A stretch of 57,971 nucleotides of DNA, taken from Eubacteriales bacterium. Lineage in GTDB: Bacteria; Bacillota; Clostridia; Oscillospirales; Oscillospiraceae. The DNA lies in assembly GCA_030529655.1 (NCBI GenBank), contig JAUMWJ010000004.1, forward strand, positions 1 to 57,971, in the 5' to 3' direction. The notes under the pieces are model-generated. The model did not search any database and had not been told where the DNA came from. It worked only from the letters and a program-made list of their open reading frames with translations. Position 1 is the first letter of the stretch. Every line of letters begins with the position of its first letter. The position numbers and the translations under genes were made by a program. Shown here one piece after another: positions 44,388-55,444 of the stretch.

Positions 44388-44395
44388 AACGACAA

Positions 44396-44436
44396 GGCAG
44401 GAAACGGCTCTCAGTGAGCAGTCGTTTCCTGTCCTT
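44396..44436 (+). terminator. Terminator closing the rlmD-cassette transcription unit
   Basis: Stem CAGGAAACG (44398-44406) with CGTTTCCTG (44423-44431), partly extended inside by CT/AG pairing, then TCCTTTTT. The rest of the 420-bp gap (44437-44681) is AT-rich and holds only the promoter at 44502-44530. Confidence 0.8.
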
Positions 44437-44501
44437 TTTATAACACGCAAAATGCACAAATTTGCCTGTGTGCGGAGAAGAAAAAATGGCACTTTCCGGG
44501 G

Positions 44502-44530
44502 TTGACAAAGCATATAAGTCGTGGTACATT
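44502..44530 (+). promoter_or_regulatory. Promoter of the O-antigen-ligase-like gene
   Basis: TTGACA (44502-44507), 17-bp spacer, TACATT (44525-44530). The predicted 5' leader is about 145 nt, AT-rich, with no recognised riboswitch. Confidence 0.65.
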
Positions 44531-44681
44531 ACATGATACTTGTTAAAAAAGTAATACAAAAGTTTTAAAATCCCTTTAATTTAGAAAAATATTCCCACTT
44601 TTTGGGGTAATTTGGTGCTTTCTTCCGGAAAGCCGCATTAAAAAAGTGCTTTTCCCGCGAAATGAAGGAGCGCAATTTATT

Positions 44682-46142
44682 ATGTGGAATCCCATGGAAG
44701 TCCGCAGTTTTGCAAAAAGCCGTTGGGCGTATCTGCGAAGCGAGGGCTACCGATACTTTAACAGAATATGTGAACTGACAGAGCAGTTTTGGCTGAGCCG
44801 CTGGTATTTTCCTGTTTTGTTAGTGCTGTGTGCCATCTTCTTGCTGCTGGATCAGCAGGTCATGGGCGTGGCAGTACTGGTGTTGGTCACAACAGGTTTT
44901 CTGGCATTGTGTCCTGATGCGATGGCAGCGTTGTGTCCGTTTATGATGCTGTTCTTGCTGGCAGGGCCGGAATACGATGATCTGTCCGTGTTTTTGCCCT
45001 GTGCACCGTTGGCGCTGCCTTTGTTGTTGGCGGCTTTGCTGCATTTGGCTCTTTGGCCCCAGACATTGCGCATGGGACGCAGCGGCTATGGCTTGGCATT
45101 GGTGAGTTTGGCGACGATTTTCGGCGGAAGCGGCGTGATCAGCCAACAGGACTATTTCCAGCCGATGTCGCTGTACTATATGTTCGGCTTAGGTGCGGGA
45201 CTTCTGGTGCTGTATGTGCTGTTCCGTTCCCATCTGGCCCGCGAAAGAAGTTACAATGTGTATGAGCGTTTCATGGCGATCTGCTATACTATGGGTCTGG
45301 CTGCCGTTGCGCTGGTACTGTCGCAATATGCGCATAACTTTGAAGAATTTCTGGCAAACGGCGGCGTACTGAACTTCGATTGCCGCAATTTCTGCGCCAC
45401 CGTATTGCTGACGACACTGCCTATGCCGTTCTATTTTGCCCGTAAGAGCAAGGTACATATTGCGGTTTGCGTACTGTTTGAGGCGGCCCTGGTGCTGACG
45501 GGCAGCCGCAGTGCTGTATTGTTTGGCGCGATTCTGACCGTGCTGTGCTGCATCTATTTGGTACGTTATGGCGTGGTTTCCAAACGCGATATGCTGATTG
45601 TGGGTGTGGTCGTGGTCGCTGCCGCAGTATTTTTCGGAGCAGACTATCTGGCGAATTTTTACGGAAGCCGTCTGTCCGGCAGCGGTTTCTGGCATAGTGG
45701 CAACAAGACGCGTCTGCGCCTTTGGGCGTGCGGCCTGAATGATTTTTTGCATCATCCGCTGTTCGGTATCGGCTTAGGCAGCAGTGCCAATGCAAGCATC
45801 TTTACCGATGCTTCCGGTGGTATGACATTCTATCATAACGCTGTGGCGCAGGTGATCGGCAGTATGGGTCTGCTGGGCATTGTGGCTTACGGCCGACTGG
45901 TGGCTGACCGTGTAACCTTGCTGCGCAGGGAACGAACACCGTTTACCTCTGCCATGACGCTGAGCTATCTGGGGATGCTGATGGTGTCTATGACCAATCC
46001 CGGTGTGTTCTGCCCGTTTCCCAATGCGGTGATGATGGTGATGGCGTTTGCCATGGTGGAAGAAGCCACAGGCGATGTGGCCCTGCCGCTGGTGCAGCTA
46101 TTGGCGATTCGCCGATACACAGCGGCACGCAAACATAACTGA
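44682..46142 (+). CDS. O-antigen ligase/Wzy-like polytopic membrane protein
   Basis: 486 residues from ATG 44682 (AAGGAG 11 bp upstream). About 11-12 membrane helices. The Wzy_C-type pattern is seen late in the protein: ALVLTGSRSAVLFG, the loop with GIGLGSSANAS, then FYHNAVAQVIGSMGLLGIVAYGRLV. Such proteins polymerise or attach surface polysaccharide outside the membrane. No glycosyltransferases lie nearby. It occupies the place upstream of rpoB where rplL is often found. Confidence 0.82.
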   Translation: MWNPMEVRSFAKSRWAYLRSEGYRYFNRICELTEQFWLSRWYFPVLLVLCAIFLLLDQQVMGVAVLVLVTTGFLALCPDAMAALCPFMMLFLLAGPEYDDLSVFLPCAPLALPLLLAALLHLALWPQTLRMGRSGYGLALVSLATIFGGSGVISQQDYFQPMSLYYMFGLGAGLLVLYVLFRSHLARERSYNVYERFMAICYTMGLAAVALVLSQYAHNFEEFLANGGVLNFDCRNFCATVLLTTLPMPFYFARKSKVHIAVCVLFEAALVLTGSRSAVLFGAILTVLCCIYLVRYGVVSKRDMLIVGVVVVAAAVFFGADYLANFYGSRLSGSGFWHSGNKTRLRLWACGLNDFLHHPLFGIGLGSSANASIFTDASGGMTFYHNAVAQVIGSMGLLGIVAYGRLVADRVTLLRRERTPFTSAMTLSYLGMLMVSMTNPGVFCPFPNAVMMVMAFAMVEEATGDVALPLVQLLAIRRYTAARKHN

Positions 46143-46145
46143 ATG

Positions 46146-46179
46146 AAAAAAGCGAACCGAAGAACCGGTTCGCTTTTTT
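46146..46179 (+). terminator. Terminator of the O-antigen-ligase-like gene
   Basis: 14-bp perfect stem AAAAAAGCGAACCG (46146-46159) with CGGTTCGCTTTTTT (46166-46179). Confidence 0.9.
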
Positions 46180-46224
46180 GTGTAAAAAAATCGCCTGAAA
46201 AACATCAGACGGGAAAGAAAACTA

Positions 46225-46253
46225 TTGACAAAGGGACTTGCATTTGGTAAAAT
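46225..46253 (+). promoter_or_regulatory. rpoBC operon promoter
   Basis: TTGACA (46225-46230), 17-bp spacer, TAAAAT (46248-46253). The transcript would have a leader of about 170 nt (to 46431), AT-rich, in which I recognise no ribosomal-protein binding motif. Confidence 0.8.
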
Positions 46254-46431
46254 AAATCGATTATATTCGGATAGTGGGCAAATCTCCCCATCTAACCGTA
46301 AAATCATGATAACATCTTTTCTGAAAAAACACAAGCGGCAGATATGCAAAAGAAACAACAAAGCCGTGTGTGTCAATTCGGAAAAAGCGATTTTCTCTAT
46401 GTGTCGAAAAGCTAAAAGAAAGGCGTGAAGA

Positions 46432-49400
46432 TTGAAGATGGCCAAGGACAAGTACTATGGCAAAACCCTTAGAAAGAACTTTGCCAGACATGAAGAGATC
46501 ATGGCGATGCCGAACCTGCTGGAGATCCAGAAGAAATCCTATCGTTGGTTCCTGGAGACCGGTTTGCGTGAGGTGTTTGCTGACACCGCTGCCATTGGCG
46601 ACTATGCCGGCAATCTGGAGCTGAGCTTCATTGATTACAGCATGGACGAGAAGCCCAAGTACGATGTGGAGGAGTGCAAGGCCCGTGACGCTACGTATGC
46701 CGCTCCCATGAAGGTGGGTGTGCGTCTGTACAACAAGGAGACCGGCGAAATCAAGGAACAGGAAATCTTCATGGGTGATTTCCCCCTGATGACCCAGTCC
46801 GGTACATTCGTCATTAACGGCGCTGAGCGCGTGGTCGTGTCTCAGATCGTCCGCAGCCCCGGCATCTATTACGGCAAGGAGATCGACCTCAAGACCGATC
46901 TGCCCCTGCTGACCTCCACCGTGATCCCCTATCGCGGTGCATGGTTGGAGTATGAGACCGACACCTCTGAGGTGTTCTGGGTCCGTATCGATAAGAATCG
47001 CAAGATTCCCATTACCTGCCTGATCCGTGCGCTGGGCCTGAAGACCGATGCCGAGATCCTCGAGCACTTCGGTGATGATCCCCGCATCGTGGCTACGCTG
47101 GAGAAGGATGCCTGCAAGACCTACGAAGAAGCGCTGCTGGAGATCTATCGCAAGCAGCGTCCCGGTGAGCCTCCCACGGTGGACACCGCCGAGACATTGA
47201 TTCAGAACCTGTTCTTCGATCCTCGCCGCTACGATTTGAGCATCGTGGGTCGTTATAAGTTCAACAAGAAGCTGGCTCTGTGGCAGCGCGCCCGCGGTCA
47301 GAAGCTGGCGATGCCTGTGGCCGATCCTGCTACCGGCGAGATCCTCTTTGACGAAGGTCATGTGCTCACCGGCGACGAGTGCCGCGAGCTGGATGCTATC
47401 GGTGTGGGCGAGGTCAGTGTGGTGCTGGATAACGGCAACACCATTAAGATCACCACCAACCATATGTGCGATATGTCTCGCTATGTGGACTTCGATCCCA
47501 AGGAGGCCTGCGGCATTAAGGAGCGTGTACGCTTTAGCGTGCTGCAGGAGCTGATCGCACAGTACGAGGGTGAGGAGCTGATCGAGCAGTGCCGTCTGCA
47601 CGCTGACGATCTGGTGCCCAAGCACATCATCATTGACGATATTTTCGGTTCTATCAACTATATGAACGCGCTGGCCAACGGCCTTGTGACCAAGGACGAT
47701 ATCGACCATCTGGGCAACCGTCGTCTGCGCTGCGTGGGTGAACTGCTGCAGAATCAGTTCCGCATCGGCTTCAGCCGCATGGAGCGTGTCATCCGTGAGC
47801 GTATGACCATTCAGGATCTGGACATTGTTACCCCCCAGAGCCTGATCAACATTCGCCCTGTGACTGCGGCGATCAAGGAATTTTTCGGTTCCAGCCCCTT
47901 GAGCCAGTTTATGGATCAGACCAACCCCCTGGCGGAGCTGACTCACAAGCGCCGTCTCAGTGCTCTGGGCCCCGGCGGTCTGAGCCGTGAGCGCGCCAAC
48001 ATGGAAGTGCGTGACGTTCACTACTCCCACTATGGTCGTATGTGCCCCATTGAGACGCCCGAAGGCCCCAACATCGGCCTGATTTCTTATCTGTCTACCT
48101 ATGCCCGTATCAATGAATACGGCTTTATCGAGGCACCCTTCCGCAAGGTGGTGAGCGGCAAGGTAACGGACGAAGTGGTCTACATGACCGCTGATGTGGA
48201 AGACCAGTATGTGGTGGGTCAGGCCGCTGAGCCCACCGACGAGAACGGTTGTTTGACCAATCAGCGTATCACCTGCCGTCACCGTGATGAGATCGTCCAG
48301 GTGGCTCCGGAATATGTGGACTTTATCGACATTTCTCCCCGTATGATGGTTTCCATCGCTACTGCGATGATCCCCTTCCTGCCCAACGACGACGCTAACC
48401 GTGCATTGATGGGTGCAAACATGCAGCGTCAGGCCGTGCCTCTGCTCAAGCCCGAGGCACCCATCGTCGGTACCGGTATGGAGCATAAGATCTGCCTGGA
48501 TTCCGAGGTCGTTGTGCTGGCCGAGGGTGATGGCGTGGTGTCCAAGGTGGATGCCAACAATGTGTCCGTCAAGTACGACAGCGGCGAAACCAAGGACTAT
48601 AAGCTGGTGAAATTCCTGCGTTCCAACCACGGCACCTGTATCAATCAGAAGCCCATTGTCAATGTGGGCGACCGTGTCCACGGCGGCGATGATCCCACCG
48701 TGCTGGCTGACGGCCCTGCTACCGATCAGGGCGAAATCGCGCTGGGCCGCAACATTCTGGTCGGCTTCATGACCTGGGAAGGTTACAACTACGAGGATGC
48801 TGTGCTGCTGAACGAGCGCCTCATCAAGGAGGATGTCTACACCTCCATTCATATCGAAGAGTACGAGATCGATGCCCGTGATACCAAGCTCGGGCCTGAG
48901 GAGATCACCCGTGATATTCCCAATGTGGGTGAAGATGCACTGAAGGATCTGGACGAGCGCGGTATTGTTCGCGTGGGTGCTGAGGTCCATGCCGGCGATA
49001 TTCTGGTGGGTAAGGTCACGCCGAAGGGCGAAACCGATCTGACCGCTGAGGAGCGCCTGCTGCGTGCTATCTTCGGCGAGAAGGCCCGCGAAGTCCGCGA
49101 TACCTCTTTGAAGGTACCTCACGGCGAAAGCGGCATCGTCATCGATGCCAAGGTCTTTACCCGTGAAAACGGCGATGAGTTGGGGCCGGGCGTCAATCAG
49201 GTCGTTCGTATCTATATTGCACAGCGCCGTAAGATCCAGCCCGGTGATAAGATGGCCGGTCGTCACGGTAACAAGGGCGTTGTGTCCCGCGTTCTGCCTC
49301 AGGAGGATATGCCTTTCCTGCCTGACGGTACGCCGCTGGATATCGTGCTGAACCCCCTGGGCGTTCCCTCCCGTATGAACATCGGTCAGGTGCTGGAAGT

Positions 49401-50109
49401 CCATCTGGGCTACGCGGCCAAGACGCTGGGCTGGAAGGTGGCTACCCCCATCTTCGACGGTGCTACCGATAAGGATATCACCGAAGCGCTGACACAGGCA
49501 GGTCTGGATCCCGAAGGCAAGAGCTGGCTGTACGATGGCCGTACCGGTGAGCGCTTTGATAACAAGGTCACCGTTGGCTATGTGTACTTCCTGAAGCTGC
49601 ACCATCTGGTCGACGATAAGATCCATGCCCGTTCCACCGGTCCTTACTCTCTGGTTACCCAGCAGCCTCTGGGCGGTAAAGCCCAGTTCGGCGGCCAGCG
49701 TTTCGGTGAAATGGAAGTTTGGGCGCTGGAGGCCTACGGTGCTTCCTATACCCTGCAGGAGATCCTGACTGTCAAATCCGACGATGTGACCGGCCGTGTA
49801 CGCACCTATGAAGCCATTGTCAAGGGTCACAATGTGCCTACGCCCGGTGTGCCTGAGTCCTTTAAGGTTCTGGTCAAGGAGCTGCAGTCTTTGTGCCTGG
49901 ATATTCAGGTGCTGGACGAGGACGGCAACCAGATCGAGTTGAAGGAAGACGAGGACGCCATGGATACCTTCAACCTGGCCCGCATGGATGCCGAGAACGA
50001 GCGTCAGAACCGCTATGCTGATGAAGAGGAACTGGCCGATGCCGGTTTCGACTATGTCGCCGATGAAGAAGTGGATGCTTCTTTCGACAGCGATGAAGAT
50101 GAGTTTTAA
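46432..50109 (+). CDS. rpoB: DNA-directed RNA polymerase subunit beta
   Basis: 1225 residues. TTG 46432 is listed because AGAAAGG lies 8 bp upstream; ATG 46438 (MAKDKYY) is the alternative with 14-bp spacing. Beta landmarks: [16 protein letters not shown], the rifampicin region [17 protein letters not shown] then [18 protein letters not shown] (sensitive-type residues), [12 protein letters not shown] and [13 protein letters not shown]. The C-terminus is extended and acidic (ending SFDSDEDEF). It is the first gene of the large expression operon. rplKAJL, which normally precede rpoB, are not upstream here. Confidence 0.98.
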   Translation: MKMAKDKYYGKTLRKNFARHEEIMAMPNLLEIQKKSYRWFLETGLREVFADTAAIGDYAGNLELSFIDYSMDEKPKYDVEECKARDATYAAPMKVGVRLYNKETGEIKEQEIFMGDFPLMTQSGTFVINGAERVVVSQIVRSPGIYYGKEIDLKTDLPLLTSTVIPYRGAWLEYETDTSEVFWVRIDKNRKIPITCLIRALGLKTDAEILEHFGDDPRIVATLEKDACKTYEEALLEIYRKQRPGEPPTVDTAETLIQNLFFDPRRYDLSIVGRYKFNKKLALWQRARGQKLAMPVADPATGEILFDEGHVLTGDECRELDAIGVGEVSVVLDNGNTIKITTNHMCDMSRYVDFDPKEACGIKERVRFSVLQELIAQYEGEELIEQCRLHADDLVPKHIIIDDIFGSINYMNALANGLVTKDDIDHLGNRRLRCVGELLQNQFRIGFSRMERVIRERMTIQDLDIVTPQSLINIRPVTAAIKEFFGSSPLSQFMDQTNPLAELTHKRRLSALGPGGLSRERANMEVRDVHYSHYGRMCPIETPEGPNIGLISYLSTYARINEYGFIEAPFRKVVSGKVTDEVVYMTADVEDQYVVGQAAEPTDENGCLTNQRITCRHRDEIVQVAPEYVDFIDISPRMMVSIATAMIPFLPNDDANRALMGANMQRQAVPLLKPEAPIVGTGMEHKICLDSEVVVLAEGDGVVSKVDANNVSVKYDSGETKDYKLVKFLRSNHGTCINQKPIVNVGDRVHGGDDPTVLADGPATDQGEIALGRNILVGFMTWEGYNYEDAVLLNERLIKEDVYTSIHIEEYEIDARDTKLGPEEITRDIPNVGEDALKDLDERGIVRVGAEVHAGDILVGKVTPKGETDLTAEERLLRAIFGEKAREVRDTSLKVPHGESGIVIDAKVFTRENGDELGPGVNQVVRIYIAQRRKIQPGDKMAGRHGNKGVVSRVLPQEDMPFLPDGTPLDIVLNPLGVPSRMNIGQVLEVHLGYAAKTLGWKVATPIFDGATDKDITEALTQAGLDPEGKSWLYDGRTGERFDNKVTVGYVYFLKLHHLVDDKIHARSTGPYSLVTQQPLGGKAQFGGQRFGEMEVWALEAYGASYTLQEILTVKSDDVTGRVRTYEAIVKGHNVPTPGVPESFKVLVKELQSLCLDIQVLDEDGNQIELKEDEDAMDTFNLARMDAENERQNRYADEEELADAGFDYVADEEVDASFDSDEDEF

Positions 50110-50130
50110 GAAGAAGGAGGAGCTGAAACT

Positions 50131-53100
50131 ATGAGTTACGCAACATTTGATGCCATTAAAATCGGCATTGCTTCTCCGGAGATGATCCGTGAGTGGTCTT
50201 TCGGCGAGGTCAAAAAGCCGGAAACCATCAACTATAGAACTTTGAAGCCCGAACGGGACGGCCTGTTCTGCGAAAAGATCTTCGGGCCCACCAAGGACTG
50301 GGAATGCCATTGCGGTAAGTACAAGAAGATCCGCTATAAGGGCAAGATCTGCGATCGCTGCGGCGTGGAAGTCACTCGCGCCAAGGTGCGTCGTGAGCGT
50401 ATGGGCCACATTGAACTGGCTACTCCTGTGTCCCACATCTGGTATTTCAAGGGTATCCCCTCCCGCATGGGCCTGCTGCTGGACATTTCTCCCCGTATTC
50501 TGGAGAAGGTGCTGTATTTCGCCGCCTATATCGTCACCGATCCCGGCGAAACACCTCTGATGCGCAATCAGATCCTGTCCGAGAAGGAATACCGCGATTT
50601 CCGCGAAAAGTATGAGGACGATTTCGATGCCGGTATGGGTGCTGAGGCAGTGAAGAAGCTGCTGCAGCAGATCGATCTTAATGAACTGAGCGAGCAGCTT
50701 CACGCTGAGCTGAAGGCATCCTCCGGTCAGAAGAAGGCCCGCATCGTCAAGCGTCTGGAGGTGGTGGATGCCTTCCGCCTGAGCGGCAACAAGCCGGAGT
50801 GGATGGTCATTGATATTCTGCCTGTGATTCCCCCTGAACTGCGTCCTATGGTGCAGTTGGACGGTGGTCGCTTTGCTACCTCCGATCTGAACGATCTCTA
50901 TCGCCGTGTGATCAACCGCAACAACCGCCTGAAGCGCTTGATGGAGCTGAATGCTCCCGACATCATCGTGCGCAACGAAAAGCGTATGCTGCAGGAGGCC
51001 GTGGATGCTCTGATCGATAACGGCCGCCGCGGTCGTCCCGTAACGGGCGCCAACAACCGTGCGCTGAAGTCCCTGAGTGATATGCTCAAGGGTAAGCAGG
51101 GTCGTTTCCGTCAGAACCTGCTGGGTAAGCGTGTTGACTACTCCGGTCGTAGCGTTATCTGCGTCGGCCCCGAACTGAAGATCTATCAGTGCGGTGTGCC
51201 TAAGGAAATGGCCGTGGAGCTGTTCCGTCCCTTCATTATGAAGAAGCTGGTGGAAGACGGCACTGCCAACAATATCAAATCCGCCAAGAAGAAAGTGGAT
51301 AAGGGCTGCACCGAGGTGTGGGATGCGCTGGACGAGATCATCAAGGATCATCCCGTGATGCTCAACCGTGCACCTACCCTGCACCGTCTGGGTATTCAGG
51401 CATTTGAACCGGTGCTGGTGGAAGGCCGCGCTTTGAAGCTGCATCCTCTGAACTGTACCGCATTTAACGCCGACTTCGATGGCGACCAGATGGCAATTCA
51501 CGTTCCTCTGTCCGCTGAGGCGCAGGCGGAGGCCCGTCTGCTGATGCTCTCTGCCAACAACCTGCTGCGTCCTCAGGACGGCGGCCCTGTCACCGTTCCT
51601 ACCCAGGATATGGTGCTGGGTTCCTACTACCTGACCTTCGAGCGTTTTGAGAACGGCTACTGCCAGATGACCAATGACGAGTATTGGCCTGCCAATATCG
51701 ACTTCGCCCTGGCCGGCAAGAACTATGATGAACTGACCGACGAGGAGAAGGCCAACAATCCGCTGAATATCTACCGCAACGAGGATGAAGTGCTGATGGC
51801 TTACAATGAGCACATCATCGGTATCCACCAGCCCGTTTGGGTGCGTGTGGAGAAGGAATGGGGCGGCGAGATGCTGAGCCATGTGGTGCGCGCCACCCCC
51901 GGCCGTATCATCTTCAACCGGAATATTCCTCAGGATCTGGGATTTGTCAAGCGTCTTAACGAGGACGGTACGCCCAGCGACAAGTTCTTCGATTACGAAA
52001 TTACCGAGACCTGCGGCAAGAAGCAGTTGGGCAAGATTGTTGACAAGACCATCAAGCAGTACGGCTTTACCGTGGCTGCCGAGGTGTTGGATAACATCAA
52101 GGCCACCGGCTACAAATACTCCACTCGCGGTTCTATCACCATCTCTATCGCAGACATGACCGTGCCTGAGAAGAAGTATGAGCTGATCGCTGAAACCGAA
52201 CAGCGCGTGGTGGACATTGAAGAACAGTTCAACATGGGCTTTATCACCGACGAGGAGCGTTACAAGCTGGTCGTTCGTGAGTGGGAAAAGACTACTAACG
52301 ATGTTACCGACGCCCTGACCGAGAGTCTTGACAAGTACAATCCCATCTTTATGATGGCTGACTCCGGCGCTCGTGGTAGTATGAAGCAGATCCGTCAGCT
52401 GACCGGTATGCGTGGTTTGATGGCCAACACCGCCGGTAAGACCATCGAGATCCCCATCAAGGCCAACTTCCGTGAAGGTATGTCAGTGCTGGACTACTTC
52501 ACCTCCTCCCGTGGTGCCCGTAAGGGTCTGGCCGATACCGCTCTGCGTACTGCAGACTCCGGTTATCTGACACGCCGAATGGTCGATGTCTGCCAGGATG
52601 TGATCATCCGCGAGGACGACTGCGGCGTGGAAAAGGGTATCGTTGTATCCGAGATCAGCGAGGGCGGTCAGGTGATCGAGAAGTTTGCCGAGCGTATCCG
52701 CGGCCGCTTCCCGGTGAAGGACATTATGAAGCCCGGCACCGACGAAGTGTTGATCTCCAAGGATCACATGATGACCGACGATGATGCTGCTCTGCTGGAG
52801 AAGTTCGATATTCACTCTGCCGAGATCCGCACCGTGCTGACCTGCCGTGCTCACAGCGGTATCTGCGCTAAGTGCTACGGTATGAACCTGGCTACCTCTA
52901 AGCCCGTCGGACCCGGCGAGGCCGTGGGTATCATCGCAGCACAGTCCATCGGTGAGCCCGGCACCCAGTTGACCATGCGTACGTTCCATACCGGCGGCGT
53001 TGCCGGCGGCGACATTACTCAGGGTCTTCCCCGTGTTGAGGAACTGTTTGAGGCCCGTAAGCCCAAGAAGATGGCGACCCTGGCCGAAATCGGCGGCAAG

Positions 53101-53829
53101 GTTCGCTTTGAGGAAGCTGCCAAGGGCAGCCTGCTGAACATCATCGTTACTGCCGACGATGGCGATACCCGCACCTATGCCGTGCCCCACACCGGTTTGC
53201 AGGTGCAGGACGGCGATGTGATCGAAAAGGGTAAGCAGCTGCAGGACGGTGCGTTGAATCCTCACGATGTGCTGCGTATTCGCGGCGCTTCTGCTGTGCA
53301 TAACTACCTGATTCAGGAAGTTTTGAAGGTATACCGTCAGCAGGGCGTTGACATCAACGATAAGCATATCGAGGTGATCGTTCGCCAGATGATGCGCAAG
53401 GTGCGTGTGGAAGAAGCCGGCGATACCGGTATTCTGGACGGCTCTATGGCCAATGTGCTGGACGTGGAGATCGCCAACGAGCAGATCCGCGCCCGCAATG
53501 CTGCCGGCGAAACCCGTGAGGACGGCGAGCCCCTGCAGGAAGCCACTTATACCCAGCTCCTGATGGGTATTACCAAGGCCGCTCTGGCCACCGACTCCTT
53601 CCTGTCTGCCGCTTCCTTCCAGGAAACCACCAAGGTCCTGACCGAAGCTGCCATCAAGGGTAAGGTCGATCATCTGGTCGGCTTGAAGGAGAATGTCCTA
53701 ATCGGTAAGCTGATTCCTGCCGGTGCCGGTTTGACCGCCTATCGCCAGTTTGCTGAAAATCTGGTGCCGGAGGTCGAGACTGCAGCGGTTGAGGGAACTG
53801 AGACCGAAATCGTGGCTGACGACGAATAA
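50131..53829 (+). CDS. rpoC: DNA-directed RNA polymerase subunit beta'
   Basis: 1232 residues. Zinc-binding N-terminus [20 protein letters not shown], catalytic [14 protein letters not shown], bridge-helix/trigger-loop region [22 protein letters not shown] and second zinc site [13 protein letters not shown] are all present. AAGGAGGAG precedes ATG 50131, and the 21-bp gap from rpoB makes them one unit. A strong terminator follows the gene, but the next promoter restarts transcription for the ribosomal-protein genes. Confidence 0.98.
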   Translation: MSYATFDAIKIGIASPEMIREWSFGEVKKPETINYRTLKPERDGLFCEKIFGPTKDWECHCGKYKKIRYKGKICDRCGVEVTRAKVRRERMGHIELATPVSHIWYFKGIPSRMGLLLDISPRILEKVLYFAAYIVTDPGETPLMRNQILSEKEYRDFREKYEDDFDAGMGAEAVKKLLQQIDLNELSEQLHAELKASSGQKKARIVKRLEVVDAFRLSGNKPEWMVIDILPVIPPELRPMVQLDGGRFATSDLNDLYRRVINRNNRLKRLMELNAPDIIVRNEKRMLQEAVDALIDNGRRGRPVTGANNRALKSLSDMLKGKQGRFRQNLLGKRVDYSGRSVICVGPELKIYQCGVPKEMAVELFRPFIMKKLVEDGTANNIKSAKKKVDKGCTEVWDALDEIIKDHPVMLNRAPTLHRLGIQAFEPVLVEGRALKLHPLNCTAFNADFDGDQMAIHVPLSAEAQAEARLLMLSANNLLRPQDGGPVTVPTQDMVLGSYYLTFERFENGYCQMTNDEYWPANIDFALAGKNYDELTDEEKANNPLNIYRNEDEVLMAYNEHIIGIHQPVWVRVEKEWGGEMLSHVVRATPGRIIFNRNIPQDLGFVKRLNEDGTPSDKFFDYEITETCGKKQLGKIVDKTIKQYGFTVAAEVLDNIKATGYKYSTRGSITISIADMTVPEKKYELIAETEQRVVDIEEQFNMGFITDEERYKLVVREWEKTTNDVTDALTESLDKYNPIFMMADSGARGSMKQIRQLTGMRGLMANTAGKTIEIPIKANFREGMSVLDYFTSSRGARKGLADTALRTADSGYLTRRMVDVCQDVIIREDDCGVEKGIVVSEISEGGQVIEKFAERIRGRFPVKDIMKPGTDEVLISKDHMMTDDDAALLEKFDIHSAEIRTVLTCRAHSGICAKCYGMNLATSKPVGPGEAVGIIAAQSIGEPGTQLTMRTFHTGGVAGGDITQGLPRVEELFEARKPKKMATLAEIGGKVRFEEAAKGSLLNIIVTADDGDTRTYAVPHTGLQVQDGDVIEKGKQLQDGALNPHDVLRIRGASAVHNYLIQEVLKVYRQQGVDINDKHIEVIVRQMMRKVRVEEAGDTGILDGSMANVLDVEIANEQIRARNAAGETREDGEPLQEATYTQLLMGITKAALATDSFLSAASFQETTKVLTEAAIKGKVDHLVGLKENVLIGKLIPAGAGLTAYRQFAENLVPEVETAAVEGTETEIVADDE

Positions 53830-53838
53830 ATATCCGAT

Positions 53839-53875
53839 AAACAGCGCTCTGCTTTAAAAGCAGAGCGCTGTTTTG
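53839..53875 (+). terminator. rpoC terminator
   Basis: 14-bp perfect stem AAACAGCGCTCTGC (53839-53852) with GCAGAGCGCTGTTT (53860-53873), then T and G. It separates rpoBC from the L7Ae-str operon at least in part. Confidence 0.88.
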
Positions 53876-53963
53876 TCGCTTCCTCAGACGAACACTTCGG
53901 GCAAACTGCCGTTTTTTACAGGAAGTTTTCAGTCAAATATACAAATTTTTGGCGCAAAATCAC

Positions 53964-53992
53964 TTGACGGTGGGGAGAGGCTGTGCTATAAT
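53964..53992 (+). promoter_or_regulatory. Promoter of the L7Ae-rpsL-rpsG-fusA group
   Basis: TTGACG (53964-53969), 17-bp spacer, TATAAT (53987-53992). A small GC-rich stem (about 54001-54020) lies at the 5' end of the transcript. Confidence 0.85.
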
Positions 53993-54055
53993 TTCTATCT
54001 GCGCGGGAATCATTCCGCGGATTTTGCCATGCGCGCTCGACAGGAGGAGTGACCT

Positions 54056-54298
54056 GTGCCGGAAGAGCTGGCTACAAAGGAAAAAGTAGTTGGCATCAAA
54101 CAGGTGTGGCGCCTATTACGCATGGGAAAAGCGAAACAGGTTTATCTGGCCTGTGATGCCGATCCCCATTTGACGGAGCCGCTGTCAGAGGCGTGTCGGA
54201 ACGCCGGGATCCCCATCATAACGGGATTTACCATGTGCCAACTGGGCCGTTCGGCCGGTATTGAAGTCGGCACGGCCGCCGCAGCGCTGACAAAATAA
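54056..54298 (+). CDS. L7Ae-family ribosomal/kink-turn-binding protein (YbxF type)
   Basis: 80 residues from GTG 54056 (AGGAGGAG 5 bp upstream). The L7Ae fold is recognised from VVGIKQVWRLLRMGKAKQVYLACDAD, followed by the strand-helix IPIITGFTMCQLGRSAGIEVGTAAAA. Bacillus YbxF, in the same operon position between rpoC and rpsL, binds RNA kink-turns and associates with the 70S ribosome. The role here is inferred from family and position. Confidence 0.9.
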   Translation: MPEELATKEKVVGIKQVWRLLRMGKAKQVYLACDADPHLTEPLSEACRNAGIPIITGFTMCQLGRSAGIEVGTAAAALTK

Positions 54299-54386
54299 TT
54301 TTGATTTTCTCGGAATAAATTACCTTTGTTCCGCGGAAAATAGAGGGAGATTCTCCCAAAAAATCTTTAGAAAGGAGTAATATTGC

Positions 54387-54803
54387 ATGCCTACTTTTAA
54401 TCAGCTGGTCAAGCAGGGCAGAAAACAGGCTACCTATAAGTCCAATTCTCCCGCAATGCAGAAGGGCCTGAACACTCTGAAGAACAAGGAAACCAACCTG
54501 TCTGCTCCTCAGAAGCGCGGTGTCTGCACAGCAGTCAGAACGGCTACCCCCAAGAAGCCCAACTCCGCTCTGCGTAAGATCGCTCGTGTTCGCTTGACGA
54601 ACGGCTATGAGGTTACCGCTTACATCCCCGGTGTCGGTCACTCTCTGCAGGAGCACTCCGTGGTGATGATCCGCGGCGGCCGTGTAAAGGACCTGCCCGG
54701 CGTCCGTTACCACATTATCCGTGGTACGCTGGATACCCAGGGTGTTCAGGGTCGTATGCAGTCCCGTTCCAAGTACGGTGCTAAGCGTCCCAAGAGCAAG
54801 TAA
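54387..54803 (+). CDS. rpsL: 30S ribosomal protein S12
   Basis: 138 residues. Conserved [19 protein letters not shown] and [13 protein letters not shown] are present, with the Lys residues linked to streptomycin sensitivity unchanged. The Asp in VKDLPG is the expected target of RimO methylthiolation (rimO at 24149-25477). It sits at the decoding centre. AAAGGAG precedes ATG 54387. Confidence 0.98.
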   Translation: MPTFNQLVKQGRKQATYKSNSPAMQKGLNTLKNKETNLSAPQKRGVCTAVRTATPKKPNSALRKIARVRLTNGYEVTAYIPGVGHSLQEHSVVMIRGGRVKDLPGVRYHIIRGTLDTQGVQGRMQSRSKYGAKRPKSK

Positions 54804-54943
54804 TCCTCGCATCTTAATTGAGCTTTGCCGAAAAGGTTTTATATATACTATATTATATCTACCTCTTTGGCAGGCCGTACAGCGACCGATCGCAAGTCGC
54901 TGAGTACCTATGAAATCATATTTTTATGAAGGAGGGAAGCAAA
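54804..54943 (+). promoter_or_regulatory. rpsL-rpsG spacer with hairpin, possible S7 operator
   Basis: The 140-nt gap is AT-rich in the middle (54838-54860) and contains a stem CAGCGAC (54880-54886) with GTCGCTG (54896-54902). In E. coli the S12-S7 spacer is the S7 translational operator. Sequence similarity to that element was not established. A weak internal promoter around 54820-54855 is possible. Confidence 0.4.
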
Positions 54944-55414
54944 GTGCCCAGAAGAGGTAATGTTCCCAAGAGAGAAATTTTGCCCGATCCTATGTACAAG
55001 TCTGTGCTGGTGACTAAGCTGGTCAACAGCATTATGCTGGACGGTAAGAAGGGCGTTGCTCAGAAGGTCGTCTATGGTGCCTTCGACATCATCAAGGAGA
55101 AGACCGAGAAAGAGCCCCTGGAAGTTTTTGGCCAGGCAATGGAAAACATTATGCCCAGCCTGGAAGTTAAGGCTCGCCGTGTGGGTGGTGCGACCTATCA
55201 GGTCCCCATGGAAGTGCGTCCTGCTCGTCGTCAGACCCTGGGTCTGCGCTGGCTGACCGCTTATTCCCGCGCTCGCAGCGAGCGTACCATGGCTGAGCGC
55301 CTGGCTGGCGAAATCATGGATGCTGCCAACAATACCGGTGCAGCCGTGAAGAAACGCGAAGATACCCACAAGATGGCCGAATCCAACAAGGCATTCGCCC
55401 ACTTCCGTTGGTAA
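54944..55414 (+). CDS. rpsG: 30S ribosomal protein S7
   Basis: 156 residues from GTG 54944, giving the standard start [15 protein letters not shown]; the GAAGGAGGG just upstream is its RBS, so the ATG at 54926 is not the start. Typical S7 features are [22 protein letters not shown] and the C-terminal [15 protein letters not shown]. It nucleates assembly of the 30S head and contacts tRNA at the E site. Confidence 0.97.
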   Translation: MPRRGNVPKREILPDPMYKSVLVTKLVNSIMLDGKKGVAQKVVYGAFDIIKEKTEKEPLEVFGQAMENIMPSLEVKARRVGGATYQVPMEVRPARRQTLGLRWLTAYSRARSERTMAERLAGEIMDAANNTGAAVKKREDTHKMAESNKAFAHFRW

Positions 55415-55444
55415 TCGGAGCCGATTAGTTAAAAGGAGAACGGT

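Noticed and set aside
46261..51882. Open frame of 1873 codons antisense to rpoB and rpoC
   Set aside because: It mirrors strongly biased codons of two highly expressed genes. It has no RBS, a low-complexity His/Gln/Leu-rich product, and no family resemblance.
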